64,000 bases of DNA from Haloplanus rubicundus (GCF_003342675.1 NZ_CP031148.1:1798001-1862000), one strand, 5' to 3'. Counted from the stretch's first letter, positions 1 through 8,646 are shown. Notes: a model not told the origin generated them from the sequence alone. Translations and numbers: made by a program.

Positions 1-799
1 CGCGGTCGGTGGCGTAGCGGTGGAAGCCGCCGCCCACGTGGTCGTAGAGGCCGCCAGCCGCCATGGCGTCGAGGGCCTCCCCGGCCACCTCGCCCGCCGC
101 CTCGTCGTCGTCGAGGATCGACGCCCGGAGCAACAGATCCAGGCGGCGGGGCTGGGGGAACTTCGGGCCACCGGAGCCGAAGCCGCCGTGGGTGCGGTCG
201 GCGCTCCGGACCGCCGCCGCCGTCGCCGTCCCCAACACGTCGGATTCGGGCGGGTCGCCAGGGTTCTCCGGCGTCGACTCGAGTTCGTCGGTGATCGCCG
301 CCGTCCACTGGTCGGCGCGGTTCTCGATCTCCCCGCGATCGGTCTCCCAGGAGTTCGAGATATCCTTCAATAGCTGGAGAAAACCCGGACGCCCCCGCTG
401 GGGGTCGCGCGGGAAGTACGTCCCCACGTAGAAGGGCTTCCCCTCGGGAGTGAGAAAGACCGAGAGCGGCCACCCGCCGCCGCCGGAGACGAGCTGACAG
501 ATGGTCTGGTAGACGCTGTCCACGTCCGGGCGCTCCTCGCGGTCCACCTTGATCGGGACGAACCGCTCGTTGAGGACGGTCGCCACTTCCGCGTCCTGGA
601 AGCTCTCCGACTCCATCACGTGACACCAGTGACAGGCGGCGTAGCCGACGGAGAGGAAGATGGGGACGTCGTGTTCGCGGGCGGCGGAGAGCGCCTCGTC
701 GTCCCACGGCTGCCAGTTGACCGGGTTGTCCGCGTGCTGTTCCAGATACGGGCTGGCCTCCTCGTCGAGGCGGTTTCGATCCGTCGGCGTCGGGGGCAT
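1..799 (-). CDS. Thioredoxin-domain protein of the DUF255/YyaL family (N-terminal part)
   Basis: Runs off the left edge, so only about 266 N-terminal residues are visible. The start is the ATG at 799, giving the family-typical opening with N-P-V-N-W-Q-P-W near residues 25-32. The C-H-W-C thioredoxin-like motif lies at residues 56-59, followed by V-M-E-S-E-S-F, the signature of the DUF255/SSP411 (YyaL) family. Members have an N-terminal thioredoxin fold and a C-terminal six-hairpin glycosidase-like fold, which would lie outside the window. The exact biochemical role is not established; a redox or cellobiose-epimerase-like role has been suggested for relatives. The segment between W-P-L-S-V-F-L and the edge also matches the family. 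Transcribed away from the kinase at 897. Confidence 0.9.
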   Translation of the reverse strand, partial: MPPTPTDRNRLDEEASPYLEQHADNPVNWQPWDDEALSAAREHDVPIFLSVGYAACHWCHVMESESFQDAEVATVLNERFVPIKVDREERPDVDSVYQTICQLVSGGGGWPLSVFLTPEGKPFYVGTYFPRDPQRGRPGFLQLLKDISNSWETDRGEIENRADQWTAAITDELESTPENPGDPPESDVLGTATAAAVRSADRTHGGFGSGGPKFPQPRRLDLLLRASILDDDEAAGEVAGEALDAMAAGGLYDHVGGGFHRYATDR

Positions 800-896
800 G
801 GTCACGGTTCGGCGTCCAGACGGGTAAAGCCACAGAACCGCGCTCGCGTCCGTCGGCTGTGCCAACCGTTTTATATATGCTCGCCGAGCGTGGGAT

Positions 897-1976
897 ATGG
901 ACGTCTCGGCGTGGGAACGGCGACTCGTCGGTCGTGCTCCCACGCTGCTCGCTATCCTCGGTGTCGCCGCCGCCGCCGTTTCGCTCGCCCACTTCCTCTA
1001 CGACATCGAGACGCTCGGACTGGGTCCCTTGCCCGTCCTCTCGCTCGGCCTCTGTCTCTCGCTGTCGGTCGGCCTCTTCGCGCTGAGCCGCTGGCTCGCG
1101 GTCAGCGACCTCTCGGTCGCCGGAACGTGGACCGTCGTCAGGTGGTCGCTCGGCGGGATGGTCGGATTCGGTGCCCTGACGGCCCTGACGATCGGCATCC
1201 GTCTCGCCGAGGGACGAACCGTCGGCGGGGCGTCGCTCGGTCTCCTCGTGATGGCGACGGGCGGTGGGATCGGCGGCGGCGTCGCCGGCGTCTACTACGC
1301 CCGGGCGAACCACGCGGCCCGCGAGGCCGACCGCCGCCGCGACGCCCTCGTCTTTCTGAACAGCCACCTCCGGCACAACGTCCTGAACGCGGCGCAGGTC
1401 ATCCAGGGGTACACGACGCTGCTCGGCGAACGCGACGACGAACCGGACGAGTATCTCGAACCAATCGAACGCCGCAGCGACACCATCGCGTCGCTCATCG
1501 AGGACATGAGGGAACTCGCCGACCTCTTCTCCGGCGAGCGCACCCCGGTGCCGACGGACATCTCGACGCTGCTCCTTCGCGAAGTCGAGACCGCGCGCGC
1601 GAACCACGAGGCGGCGACGTTCGAGGTGGACGTCCCCCCCGAACTGTACGTGATGGCGACCGGTGCCGTCTCGGCCGTCTTCGCCAACCTCCTGCAGAAC
1701 GCCGTCGAACACCACGACGGGACGGCGCCGACCGTCACCGTCTCGGCCGAGCGAACCCCACGGACGGTGTTGGTTCACGTCGCCGACGACGGTCCCGGGA
1801 TTCGGGACGACGTGAAAGAAAACCTCTTCGACTCGGCCATCGAGTCCGGTGAGGGCCGGGGTATCGCCCTCGTGAAGACGCTGATGAACCACTACGGCGG
1901 GAACGTGTCCGTCTCCGACAACGACCCCCGCGGGACGGAAGTCGTCGTCGAGTTCCGGCGGCCGCCGCCCCAGTGA
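897..1976 (+). CDS. Membrane-bound sensor histidine kinase
   Basis: 359 residues. The first 140 residues hold about four hydrophobic segments (membrane sensor), followed by a short charged stretch. The phospho-acceptor region reads S-H-L-R-H-N-V-L-N near residues 155-163, the haloarchaeal H-box variant. A C-terminal HATPase_c domain shows N-L-L-Q-N-A-V-E-H (N box), D-D-G-P-G-I (G1) and a degraded G2 region (G-R-G-I-A-L-V-K). No PAS or receiver domain is present. A TATA-like tttatata sits at 870-877, about 25 nt before the ATG at 897, so the transcript is probably leaderless. No cognate response regulator lies beside it, so it is an orphan kinase of unknown stimulus. Its 3-prime end lies in a 37-bp tandem duplication. 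Confidence 0.85.
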   Translation: MDVSAWERRLVGRAPTLLAILGVAAAAVSLAHFLYDIETLGLGPLPVLSLGLCLSLSVGLFALSRWLAVSDLSVAGTWTVVRWSLGGMVGFGALTALTIGIRLAEGRTVGGASLGLLVMATGGGIGGGVAGVYYARANHAAREADRRRDALVFLNSHLRHNVLNAAQVIQGYTTLLGERDDEPDEYLEPIERRSDTIASLIEDMRELADLFSGERTPVPTDISTLLLREVETARANHEAATFEVDVPPELYVMATGAVSAVFANLLQNAVEHHDGTAPTVTVSAERTPRTVLVHVADDGPGIRDDVKENLFDSAIESGEGRGIALVKTLMNHYGGNVSVSDNDPRGTEVVVEFRRPPPQ

Positions 1977-2020
1977 CGCGGCGGTCGAGTTCCGGCGGCC
2001 GCCGCCCCAGTGACGCGGCG
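1947..2020. repeat. Perfect 37-bp tandem duplication across a stop codon
   Basis: Positions 1947-1983 and 1984-2020 are identical, head to tail. The first copy contains the last codons and the TGA (1974-1976) of the kinase gene. The second copy is non-coding and ends directly at the TATA-like gatataa (2021-2027) of the aldo/keto reductase promoter. The GC-rich unit contains an internal palindrome (ggcggccgcc), which could favour replication slippage. Confidence 0.95.
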
Positions 2021-2051
2021 GATATAACCCCGCGGCCGATCAACGTCGCCC

Positions 2052-2894
2052 ATGCGCTCCCTCGACGACATCGGCGATACGTTCGACATCGGCGGCGACC
2101 TGACCGTCAACCGCCTCGGCTTCGGTGCCATGCGAATCACCGGCCCGAACATCCTCGGCGACCCCGACGATCCGGCCGAGGCGAACCGCGTCCTCGCCCG
2201 CGCCCTCGAACTCGGCGTCGACTTCGTCGATACCGCCGACGCCTACGGGCCCGGCACCAGCGAACGCCTCCTCGCCGAGGCGGGCGTCCCCGACGACGCC
2301 GTCGTCGCCACGAAGGGCGGCCTCCTGCGCGCGCCGAACGGCGACTGGCTCCGCCACGGCGACCCCGACTACCTCCGGAACGCCGCGCTCTGTAGCCTCG
2401 ACCGACTCGGCGTCGACGCCATCGACCTGTATCAGTATCACGCCCCCGACCCCGACGTGCCCATCGAGGAGTCCATGCGGGTGCTCGCCGATCTGCAGGA
2501 CCGCGGCCTCGTCCGCCACGTCGGCGTCAGCAACGTCTCCGTCGAGCAACTCGAACGCGCCCGCGACGTGGTGTCCGTCGCGACGGTCCAAAACGAGTAC
2601 AACGTCGCCGACCGCACCCACGACGACGTCCTCGACGTCTGCGAGGACGAGGGCATCGGTTTCGTTCCGTACTTCCCGCTCGGCGGCGGTGACCTCGGCG
2701 GGAAGGCGGCGGTCCTCGACGACGTGGCGGTAGCCCACGACGCCACGCGCCGGCAAGTGGCGCTCGCGTGGCTCCTCGAACGGTCGCCGGTCGTCCTCCC
2801 CATCCCCGGCACGTCGACTGTCGACCACCTCGAAGCCAACGTCGCCGCCGCCGACATCGACCTCACCGACGACGAGATGGCGCGGCTCTCGTAG
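2052..2894 (+). CDS. Aldo/keto reductase
   Basis: 280 residues, a complete single-domain TIM-barrel oxidoreductase using NAD(P)H to reduce carbonyls. The catalytic tetrad of the family is visible: D60 and Y65 in D-T-A-D-A-Y-G, K88 in A-T-K-G-G and H130 in Y-Q-Y-H. The C-terminal cofactor segment V-L-P-I-P-G-T-S matches the phosphate-binding loop of AKRs. The ATG at 2052 lies about 27 nt after the TATA-like gatataa at 2021, so a leaderless message is likely. Substrate cannot be told from sequence. The promoter directly abuts the duplicated 37-bp unit upstream. Confidence 0.92.
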   Translation: MRSLDDIGDTFDIGGDLTVNRLGFGAMRITGPNILGDPDDPAEANRVLARALELGVDFVDTADAYGPGTSERLLAEAGVPDDAVVATKGGLLRAPNGDWLRHGDPDYLRNAALCSLDRLGVDAIDLYQYHAPDPDVPIEESMRVLADLQDRGLVRHVGVSNVSVEQLERARDVVSVATVQNEYNVADRTHDDVLDVCEDEGIGFVPYFPLGGGDLGGKAAVLDDVAVAHDATRRQVALAWLLERSPVVLPIPGTSTVDHLEANVAAADIDLTDDEMARLS

Positions 2895-2899
2895 GCGTC

Positions 2900-3103
2900 T
2901 CAGCGCAGCCGGAACGTGTGCTCGCGGCTCGCGCCACAGGACGGGCAGACGTGCCGGTAGACGACCCGCCGGCCGTCGGTTCGGCTCGTCCAGTTGGCGT
3001 CGTGGTCGACGTAGCCACACGCCGGGCACTTCTTCTCGGTCGTCTCGTACCGCCGTCGGAGACGGTCGAGCGCCGTGCTCCCTCCCATGCTATTCGTTGC
3101 CAT
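2900..3103 (-). CDS. Small zinc-ribbon protein (HVO_0649-type)
   Basis: 67 residues. Two CPxCG knuckles, C-P-A-C-G near residue 26 and C-P-S-C-G near residue 53, would bind one zinc. The rest is short and basic (R-L-R-R-R-Y near residue 15), suggesting nucleic-acid or protein contact. It resembles the haloarchaeal family of very small zinc-finger proteins, several of which affect motility and biofilm in Haloferax; the specific role here is unknown. The TATA-like sequence on the minus strand (complement of 3127-3136) lies about 27 nt before the ATG at 3103, which supports that start. Convergent with the reductase gene, only 5 nt apart. Confidence 0.75.
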   Translation of the reverse strand: MATNSMGGSTALDRLRRRYETTEKKCPACGYVDHDANWTSRTDGRRVVYRHVCPSCGASREHTFRLR

Positions 3104-3141
3104 CTCTCACACTTCGAGTGGGAAGCTGATAAATCCCCGTG

Positions 3142-4503
3142 TCAGGGTCCCAGATACCCCCACGCGAGCAACCGATCCCCGTCGCCCTCGATCCATCGCT
3201 CCCCGATGTCGTCGCGGTAGTAGCAGTTCGGGACGACGATGTCGTCCACGCGCCCGTAGGCCTGCGCTCGTGCGTGTTGCATCGTCTCGCCCGTGCCGGT
3301 GACGACGAGCGGCATGCCGCTCTCGCCGGCGACGCGCCACTGTCCGTCGACCAGTTTCGTGTCTTCCAGATGGACACCGTCGGGGGCGACCCCCGGCGAG
3401 GTCACGCTCGCTCCGCTCGCGTGACCCCCGTCGCGGCTCTCGGTCTGAAAGACGACTGCGGCGTTTCGGGAGTTCTCGTCGTAGGTCTTCTCGTCGTCGA
3501 ACGGGAACGGTGGGAGGACGACGCGAACACCGATCTGGTAGCCGTCGTGAACCGCTAATTCGGGGTCGTTCCCGTGGGCGAGGTCGTAGAAGAACTGCCC
3601 GGTCGGCGACTCGAACGATTCCTCCTGCAGCGCGATGGTCGGGTAGCCAAAGCGCGGCGTGAACTCAAGCGGGTAGATGCCGGACTCGTTGACGATGCAG
3701 TTGATGTCGATGCTCCCGACGTAGCCCTCTTCGGCGAGCCAGCCTTCGAGCTTCCCGAACGTCTCCTCGAACAGCCTGTTCCGCCCGCCCCAGAACATCG
3801 ACGTCCCCATCTCGCCCGTCGACGGGCCGATGTTGCCGGGGAACAACTTCTTGTGCTCGAAGTTGAAGTTGATCTGATCGACGAACCGTTCCCCGTCGAA
3901 GAACCCGCAGATGGCGATCTCCACGCCCTCGACCTTCCGCTGGAGCTGGAAGCCCTTCATCCGGTGGCCCCACGCTTTCTTGTAGGCTCTCAGCACGTCG
4001 ACGACGTCGCTGCCGTCGTCCTCGTTGCCGACGTAGAGGAGTCGCTTCACGTTCTGGACCTCCCCGAGCGGCTTGATCACGTACGGTGCGGGGTTCTCCT
4101 GGACGTGCTGGATGCCGGCGTCGAAGTCCTCGAAGACGTGGTGCTCGATAGTGTCGACGCCGTGCGCTTCGAGCATCTCCATCGCGTAGCCACGATCCTC
4201 TTCGAGCCGGTCGGTGTTCGGGGTGCCGCCGACGACGGCCTTTCCTTCCTCGCGGAGTTCCTTGGCCAGGGCGCCGGTACCGACGTCCGCCCCGACCCAG
4301 ATGTCGTCGAAGACGATCACGTCCGCCCACTCTACCTCGGCGCGCCAGTCGTCGGTCTTGGGTACGAAGCCGTCGGCTATCTCCCGATCCGATTCGGCCT
4401 CGATGTAGTATTTCACCTCGTGACCTTCGCGACGGATCTGCCACGCGAGGTCGCCGATCAGCGCGGCATCCATCGAGACGAAGAGGAATCGTCGGGTGTC
4501 CAT
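3142..4503 (-). CDS. ATP-grasp ligase, PurD-like (GARS family)
   Basis: 453 residues from the ATG at 4503; a TATA-like ctttactg about 27 nt upstream supports this start over an upstream GTG. It has an N-terminal Rossmann-type domain and a central ATP-grasp fold with V-I-K-P-L-G-E near residue 145. Metal- and ATP-site residues appear in D-I-N-C-I-V-N and P-L-E-F-T-P-R-F-G-Y-P, as in phosphoribosylamine-glycine ligase (PurD). It departs from canonical PurD enough that another carboxylate-amine ligation is possible, so the symbol purD is withheld. An in-frame insertion near residues 359-375 is encoded by two hairpins (3382-3426). Confidence 0.7.
   Translation of the reverse strand: MDTRRFLFVSMDAALIGDLAWQIRREGHEVKYYIEAESDREIADGFVPKTDDWRAEVEWADVIVFDDIWVGADVGTGALAKELREEGKAVVGGTPNTDRLEEDRGYAMEMLEAHGVDTIEHHVFEDFDAGIQHVQENPAPYVIKPLGEVQNVKRLLYVGNEDDGSDVVDVLRAYKKAWGHRMKGFQLQRKVEGVEIAICGFFDGERFVDQINFNFEHKKLFPGNIGPSTGEMGTSMFWGGRNRLFEETFGKLEGWLAEEGYVGSIDINCIVNESGIYPLEFTPRFGYPTIALQEESFESPTGQFFYDLAHGNDPELAVHDGYQIGVRVVLPPFPFDDEKTYDENSRNAAVVFQTESRDGGHASGASVTSPGVAPDGVHLEDTKLVDGQWRVAGESGMPLVVTGTGETMQHARAQAYGRVDDIVVPNCYYRDDIGERWIEGDGDRLLAWGYLGP
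3382..3426. repeat. Two adjacent hairpins inserted in frame in the ATP-grasp gene
   Basis: The first hairpin (3382-3394) is ggggg-cga-ccccc. The second (3400-3426) pairs ggtcacgc with gcgtgacc over an 11-nt loop of tcgctccgctc. Both are perfect stems. On the coding strand they specify a Gly/Ala/Ser-rich loop (G-G-H-A-S-G-A-S-V-T-S-P-G) between conserved strands, so the reading frame stays open. The pattern resembles an inserted palindromic mini-element. Confidence 0.7.
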
Positions 4504-4599
4504 GCCGCACGGACGCACGACAGCAGTAAAGTTTCGTCGCCCCGGGCCGTCCGGGCGTGTCCCCGGCCGCTCGACTCACTCCGGTCGAACGCTCGGCGC

Positions 4600-4842
4600 T
4601 CACCCCAGAAACGTCGCGACGAACAGGAGTGCGAACCCGAGCGAGAGACAGAGCCCGCCGACGCGGCCGATCCAGGTGTGTTCGCGGACGTCCGCCCGGT
4701 TGGTGTCGATGCGATAGTCCTGGAACTCCGGGTTGTACTCGACGTAGTTCGGCATCTGGAAGAACTCGACGAACACCAGCGCGCCGCCGAGGGCGCCCAG
4801 CGCCGATCCGAGCAACCGGAGTGCGTTCGCCACCGCGACCAT
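4600..4842 (-). CDS. Small two-helix membrane protein
   Basis: 80 residues from the ATG at 4842. There are two hydrophobic segments: L-R-L-L-G-S-A-L-G-A-L-G-G-A-L-V-F near the N-terminus and G-G-L-C-L-S-L-G-F-A-L-L-F-V-A-T at the C-terminus. They are joined by a polar, tyrosine-containing loop (M-P-N-Y-V-E-Y-N-P-E). A longer reading frame to 5178 exists, but its extra part is antisense to the phospholipase-D-fold gene and has shadow-like composition. No family is recognised. Divergent from the gene at 4883 with 40 nt between starts. Confidence 0.6.
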   Translation of the reverse strand: MVAVANALRLLGSALGALGGALVFVEFFQMPNYVEYNPEFQDYRIDTNRADVREHTWIGRVGGLCLSLGFALLFVATFLG

Positions 4843-4882
4843 GCTCCTACGGTGACTGAGAAGGACAAAAATCCTCCCGTTT

Positions 4883-6526
4883 ATGAGCGATGCCGCGGCC
4901 ACCCGCCCCGTGTTCCGAGGCAACCGGTACGCCGCCGCCGTCGTCGCCACCGTCCTCCTGTCGGTCGCGATGCCGGCAGGCGTGACTGCCGCCGACGGCG
5001 ACGCCGGCGCCGAGGCGACCATCGTCGCCGCCGTTCCCAACCCCACCACCGACGGCGACGCCGGCGAGTACGTCGTCGTTCGCGTTCCGGCCGGGTCGAC
5101 CGCCAACTGGACGCTCGGCGACGGGGAACGCGTCGTCTCCCTCCCTGCCGACCGCCCTGCGTCCCACATCGCCGTCACCGACGATCCGAACGCGACCCGG
5201 CGGCTGACCGACGCGCCCGTCGTTTCCGTCTCTCACCTCTCGCTGTCGAACGCCGGCGAGCGGCTTCGCCTCCGACGCGACGGCGCCGTCGTCGCCCGCC
5301 TCGACTACGAAGACGCCCCGGAGAGCGAGCGAATCGTCCGAACCGACGGCGGGACCGCGTGGCGACCCGTCGGCTACCGCCCGCGCGACGTGCATCGGTA
5401 CGGTCCCGCGACCGTCACCGGGTTCGTCCTCCCCGACGCGCCGTCGGTCCCCGTCGAGACGCTTCGGGGCGCGCGCCGTCGGATCTTCCTCGCCGGCTAC
5501 ACGTTCACGAGCGAACGGGTCGCGGACGCCCTGATCGCCGCCGAGCGCCGCGGCGTCGCGGTTCGCGTCCTCGTCGACGCCGATCCGGTCGGCGGACGGA
5601 CGGCCCGGGGCGCGCGGGCGCTCGACCGACTCGCCGCCGCCGGCGTCGACGTCCGGGTCCTCGGCGGCCCCCGCGCGCGGTTCGACTACCACCACCCGAA
5701 GTACGCCGTCGTCGACGACCGGGCGGTCGTGTTGACGGAAAACTGGAAGCCCGCGGGCGTCGGTGGGAAGAGTAGCCGCGGTTGGGGCGTCGTCGTCGAC
5801 GCCCGCCCCGTCGCCGCCGACCTCGCCGCCCTGTTCCGCGTCGACGCCGGGGGAGGCGACGCGATGCCGTGGCGCCGGTACCGGCGCGGGCGGACGTTCG
5901 ATTCCGGGGCCCCCGCCGAGGGTTCCTATCCGTCACGGTTCGAGCCGACGACCGAAACGGCCGCCGAGGTGCGGGTCCTCACCGCGCCGGGTAACGCCGA
6001 GTCGGCGCTGGCCGGGGTCGTCGACGGTGCCGACGAGCGTGTCGACGTGATCCAGCCGTCCATCGGCCGGCGTGACGGCCCGCTCCTGCGCGCGACGATC
6101 CGTGCCGCCGAACGGGGCGTCGAGGTTCGCGTGCTCGTCTCGGGGGCGTGGTACGTCGCGGAGGAAAACGCCGCCCTCGTGGAGTGGCTGAACGGCGTCG
6201 CAACGCGGCGCGACCTGCCGCTCACCGCCCGCGTCGCCGAGCCGGCGGGTCGGTACGAGAAGATTCACGCGAAAGGCGTCGTCGCCGACGGGGTCGTCGT
6301 CGTCGGGAGCCTCAACTGGAACGACAACGCCGTCTCGGAGAACCGCGAGGTGGTACTCGCGATTCGAAGCGAGGCGCTGGCGACGTACTTCCGTGAGGTG
6401 TTCGCGGCGGACTGGCAGGGCGGCCGGGGCGTCGACCGGGCGACGTGGGTAGTCGTCGGGGGCGCGCTCGCGGCGCTGGTGCTCGCCCTCGTGGTCGCCC
6501 GAAAGACGGTTCGGTTCGGTGGGTGA
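4883..6526 (+). CDS. Exported phospholipase-D-fold protein with lamin-tail-like N-terminus
   Basis: 547 residues. A hydrophobic signal segment (residues 17-33, ending A-D-G) is followed by a beta-rich region of about 120 residues with the look of a lamin-tail domain. Two PLD halves follow. The first active-site motif is H-H-P-K-Y-A-V-V-D-D near residue 271, but its G-S-x-N part is replaced by T-E-N. The second, I-H-A-K-G-V-V-A-D then G-S-L-N-W-N near residue 461, is intact. A C-terminal transmembrane helix (about 520-540) ends in basic residues, so the catalytic part is probably outside the membrane. Members cleave phosphodiesters in lipids or nucleic acids; an extracellular nuclease or lipase is plausible. 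Confidence 0.85.
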   Translation: MSDAAATRPVFRGNRYAAAVVATVLLSVAMPAGVTAADGDAGAEATIVAAVPNPTTDGDAGEYVVVRVPAGSTANWTLGDGERVVSLPADRPASHIAVTDDPNATRRLTDAPVVSVSHLSLSNAGERLRLRRDGAVVARLDYEDAPESERIVRTDGGTAWRPVGYRPRDVHRYGPATVTGFVLPDAPSVPVETLRGARRRIFLAGYTFTSERVADALIAAERRGVAVRVLVDADPVGGRTARGARALDRLAAAGVDVRVLGGPRARFDYHHPKYAVVDDRAVVLTENWKPAGVGGKSSRGWGVVVDARPVAADLAALFRVDAGGGDAMPWRRYRRGRTFDSGAPAEGSYPSRFEPTTETAAEVRVLTAPGNAESALAGVVDGADERVDVIQPSIGRRDGPLLRATIRAAERGVEVRVLVSGAWYVAEENAALVEWLNGVATRRDLPLTARVAEPAGRYEKIHAKGVVADGVVVVGSLNWNDNAVSENREVVLAIRSEALATYFREVFAADWQGGRGVDRATWVVVGGALAALVLALVVARKTVRFGG

Positions 6527-6546
6527 ACGGCGGCGATCGACCCCGA

Positions 6547-8463
6547 TCAGTCGTCGCCGTGATCCAGCGCCGTCGCGCTCGATAGCGCTTCGTCCAGTTC
6601 CGCGTCGGCCATCTTCTCGACGAGCGCGTCGATCACTTCGCTTCGCATGCCCTTCACGAACTTGATCGAGCCGACTACGAGGTGGCCGCCGCCGGAGACG
6701 CCGCCGCCGACGACTTCCTCGTCGAGTTCCGCGACCATCTCGGGGATGTCGAGGCGGACGCCGTCGGAGCGGAGCACGGCGAAGTCGGGGCCGTAGCCGA
6801 TGGTGATGACGGGGTCGCCCGTCTCCTCGACCTTCCGGTCGTGGAGGTTGCCGGTCGTCTTGCCGGGGGCGGGGTAGGTGAAGCGGTGTGCGAAGTCGTC
6901 GAGGTCGACCCGGTAGAGGTGGGCGTCGTTGTCGAGTCGCTCGTGTTCGACGTGGGGGTCGAGCGCGGCGAGCTGGCGGTCGATGTCGCGCTCCGCGCGG
7001 TCCGCGAGGAAGTCGACCAGTTCGTCGTGGCGGTGCTCGTCGTCGCAGTCGACGTTGAGCACGTCGCTCACGAGCGTCTTGCCCTCGCTGTAGCGGAGCC
7101 AGTGGGCGGCGTAGTCGAGCGCCTCGCCGATGCGGACGAGGTCCTCGCGGCCGTACCCCTCGGCGTCCGCCAGGTCGACGAAGTCACTCATCGCCTCGGC
7201 CTTCGAGCGGTCGGCGAGTCCCGCCACGGCGGGGACGTGTCGGAGTTCGTCGGTCATCTCGGGGTCGATCATCCGTGCGAGTTCGACACACATCATGCCC
7301 GTCGTGATGCGGTAGTCCTCGTCGACGAGGTAGGGATTGACGTGCGCGTCGAGCAGGTGATCCACCGCGTCGGGGTCGGGGTGGTGGTGGTCGACGACGA
7401 CGATGGGCACGTCGTAGTGCGCGAGGTTCTCGTAGGCGGGCACGTCCTCCTCGGTGCTCCCGTTGTCGAGCATGAGCAGGAGCGGGAGTTTCTGCCCGTG
7501 GCGCTCTCGCCCTTCGAGCGCGAAGTTGAGGTCACGGGTCACGTCCTCCATCTCGTAGTACGGCGCCTTGCTCGGCAGGCGCTTGATGAGGTGGCGGGGC
7601 GCGTCGTCGTCGTCGTGCACGGCTCGAATGAAGCGTTCGAGCGCCACCTGCACGGGGAGGGAGGCACACATGCCGTCGCCGTCGGCGTGGTGACGGACGC
7701 GGATCGGGCGCCCCTCGAGGACCGTGCGGCGGAGTTGCTTGGCCACGGCGTGGAGGTCGGATCGCAGTTTCTCGAAGGCGTCCCACTCGACCAGCGGGTC
7801 GACGTCGTGGGGTTCGGCGCGCTCGTCGAGCCCCGCGTCGACGCGTTCCCGCACTTCCTCGGCCGTCTCGTCGGTCAGACGCGTGAGCGACTCCACTTCG
7901 ATCTGTGGGCTCCCCTCGTGTTCCTCCACCGTGCCCGCGATGCGGACGGCGTCGTCGAGTTCCACCTCGGGGTAGGCGCGTACGCCCGCGTCCTCGAACG
8001 CGGTACAGGCGACGATACCGGTGGCGTCGCGACACCGGAAGACCGTCGGCCCGGCGGTCTGTTTGATCTGACTGACCGTCGCCTCGACGGTGACCGTCTC
8101 GCCGGTTTCGAGGGCGTCGATGGACGTCACCGTCGGCTGGTGGTCGACCGCGACCGTCCGGTAGTCGTCGAGGTCCGCTTCGACGAAGGCGACGTCGCCG
8201 TTCTCACGCACCTCGTCGAGGCGAACGAGCAGTCGGTCGCCGACGTCGTAGTTGCCGATCAGGTTCGACTCGTGGACGAGGCCGGAGACGTCGTCCGAGA
8301 CGTCGACGAAGACGCCGTAGGCGACGACGCCGTTGACGACGGCGTGGTAGTGGTCGCCGACGTCGATGTCGTCGGCCGTGCAGTCGGGCGCGAGATCGTA
8401 GACGATGGGACGAGAATTCTCGCCCGCGTCGGTGCCGGAATCCCCGGCAGTCCCTGCGGTCAT
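6547..8463 (-). CDS. DHH-family phosphoesterase with S1 and OB domains (RecJ-like)
   Basis: 638 residues from the ATG at 8463; an upstream extension to 8622 is unlikely because it crosses the divergent promoter. Domain order: an S1-type RNA-binding domain (about 25-90, D-V-S-G-L-V-H-E-S-N), an OB-fold nucleic-acid domain (about 105-180), then a DHH phosphoesterase core with H-H-A-D-G-D-G-M, L-D-N-G-S and V-V-V-D-H-H-H-P-D, and a C-terminal DHHA1 domain with G-G-G-V-S-G-G-G-H. This matches archaeal RecJ-like exonucleases, which remove nucleotides from single-stranded DNA or RNA using Mn2+; several associate with replication (GINS/CMG) or act in RNA decay. The S1 domain hints at RNA or hybrid substrates. 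Confidence 0.9.
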   Translation of the reverse strand: MTAGTAGDSGTDAGENSRPIVYDLAPDCTADDIDVGDHYHAVVNGVVAYGVFVDVSDDVSGLVHESNLIGNYDVGDRLLVRLDEVRENGDVAFVEADLDDYRTVAVDHQPTVTSIDALETGETVTVEATVSQIKQTAGPTVFRCRDATGIVACTAFEDAGVRAYPEVELDDAVRIAGTVEEHEGSPQIEVESLTRLTDETAEEVRERVDAGLDERAEPHDVDPLVEWDAFEKLRSDLHAVAKQLRRTVLEGRPIRVRHHADGDGMCASLPVQVALERFIRAVHDDDDAPRHLIKRLPSKAPYYEMEDVTRDLNFALEGRERHGQKLPLLLMLDNGSTEEDVPAYENLAHYDVPIVVVDHHHPDPDAVDHLLDAHVNPYLVDEDYRITTGMMCVELARMIDPEMTDELRHVPAVAGLADRSKAEAMSDFVDLADAEGYGREDLVRIGEALDYAAHWLRYSEGKTLVSDVLNVDCDDEHRHDELVDFLADRAERDIDRQLAALDPHVEHERLDNDAHLYRVDLDDFAHRFTYPAPGKTTGNLHDRKVEETGDPVITIGYGPDFAVLRSDGVRLDIPEMVAELDEEVVGGGVSGGGHLVVGSIKFVKGMRSEVIDALVEKMADAELDEALSSATALDHGDD

Positions 8464-8586
8464 ACTTTTGTGTGATAGGTGACCGAAGTTAAGCCTTGCA
8501 GAATCCGTCGCCCGAGTCGGGGAGGGTCCCGGCCGCTTCGGCGCACATCCGGAACCCTTAGAAGGAGACGCCCCCGACTCGAATAC

Positions 8587-8646
8587 ATGCGGTCGGAACC
8601 CCCCGCCGGCGCCGTCGACCACCCGAGTCGGGAGGACGACGCATGA
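8587..8646 (+). CDS. Possible 19-residue leader peptide coupled to ribL
   Basis: A 19-codon frame starts at the ATG at 8587 and stops in an ATGA overlap (TGA at 8644-8646) with the ribL start at 8643. An AT-rich ccttagaa at 8557-8564 lies about 27 nt upstream, so transcription would begin almost at this ATG and the peptide would be the first cistron of a leaderless message. It is too short to judge by composition. It may instead be an untranslated leader of ribL. Confidence 0.3.
   Translation: MRSEPPAGAVDHPSREDDA

Noticed and set aside
620-1852. Long plus-strand frame rich in Arg and Pro
   Set aside because: It overlaps the kinase gene in another frame and shows the Arg/Pro-rich composition typical of shifted frames in GC-rich DNA. 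The kinase frame has clear domains.
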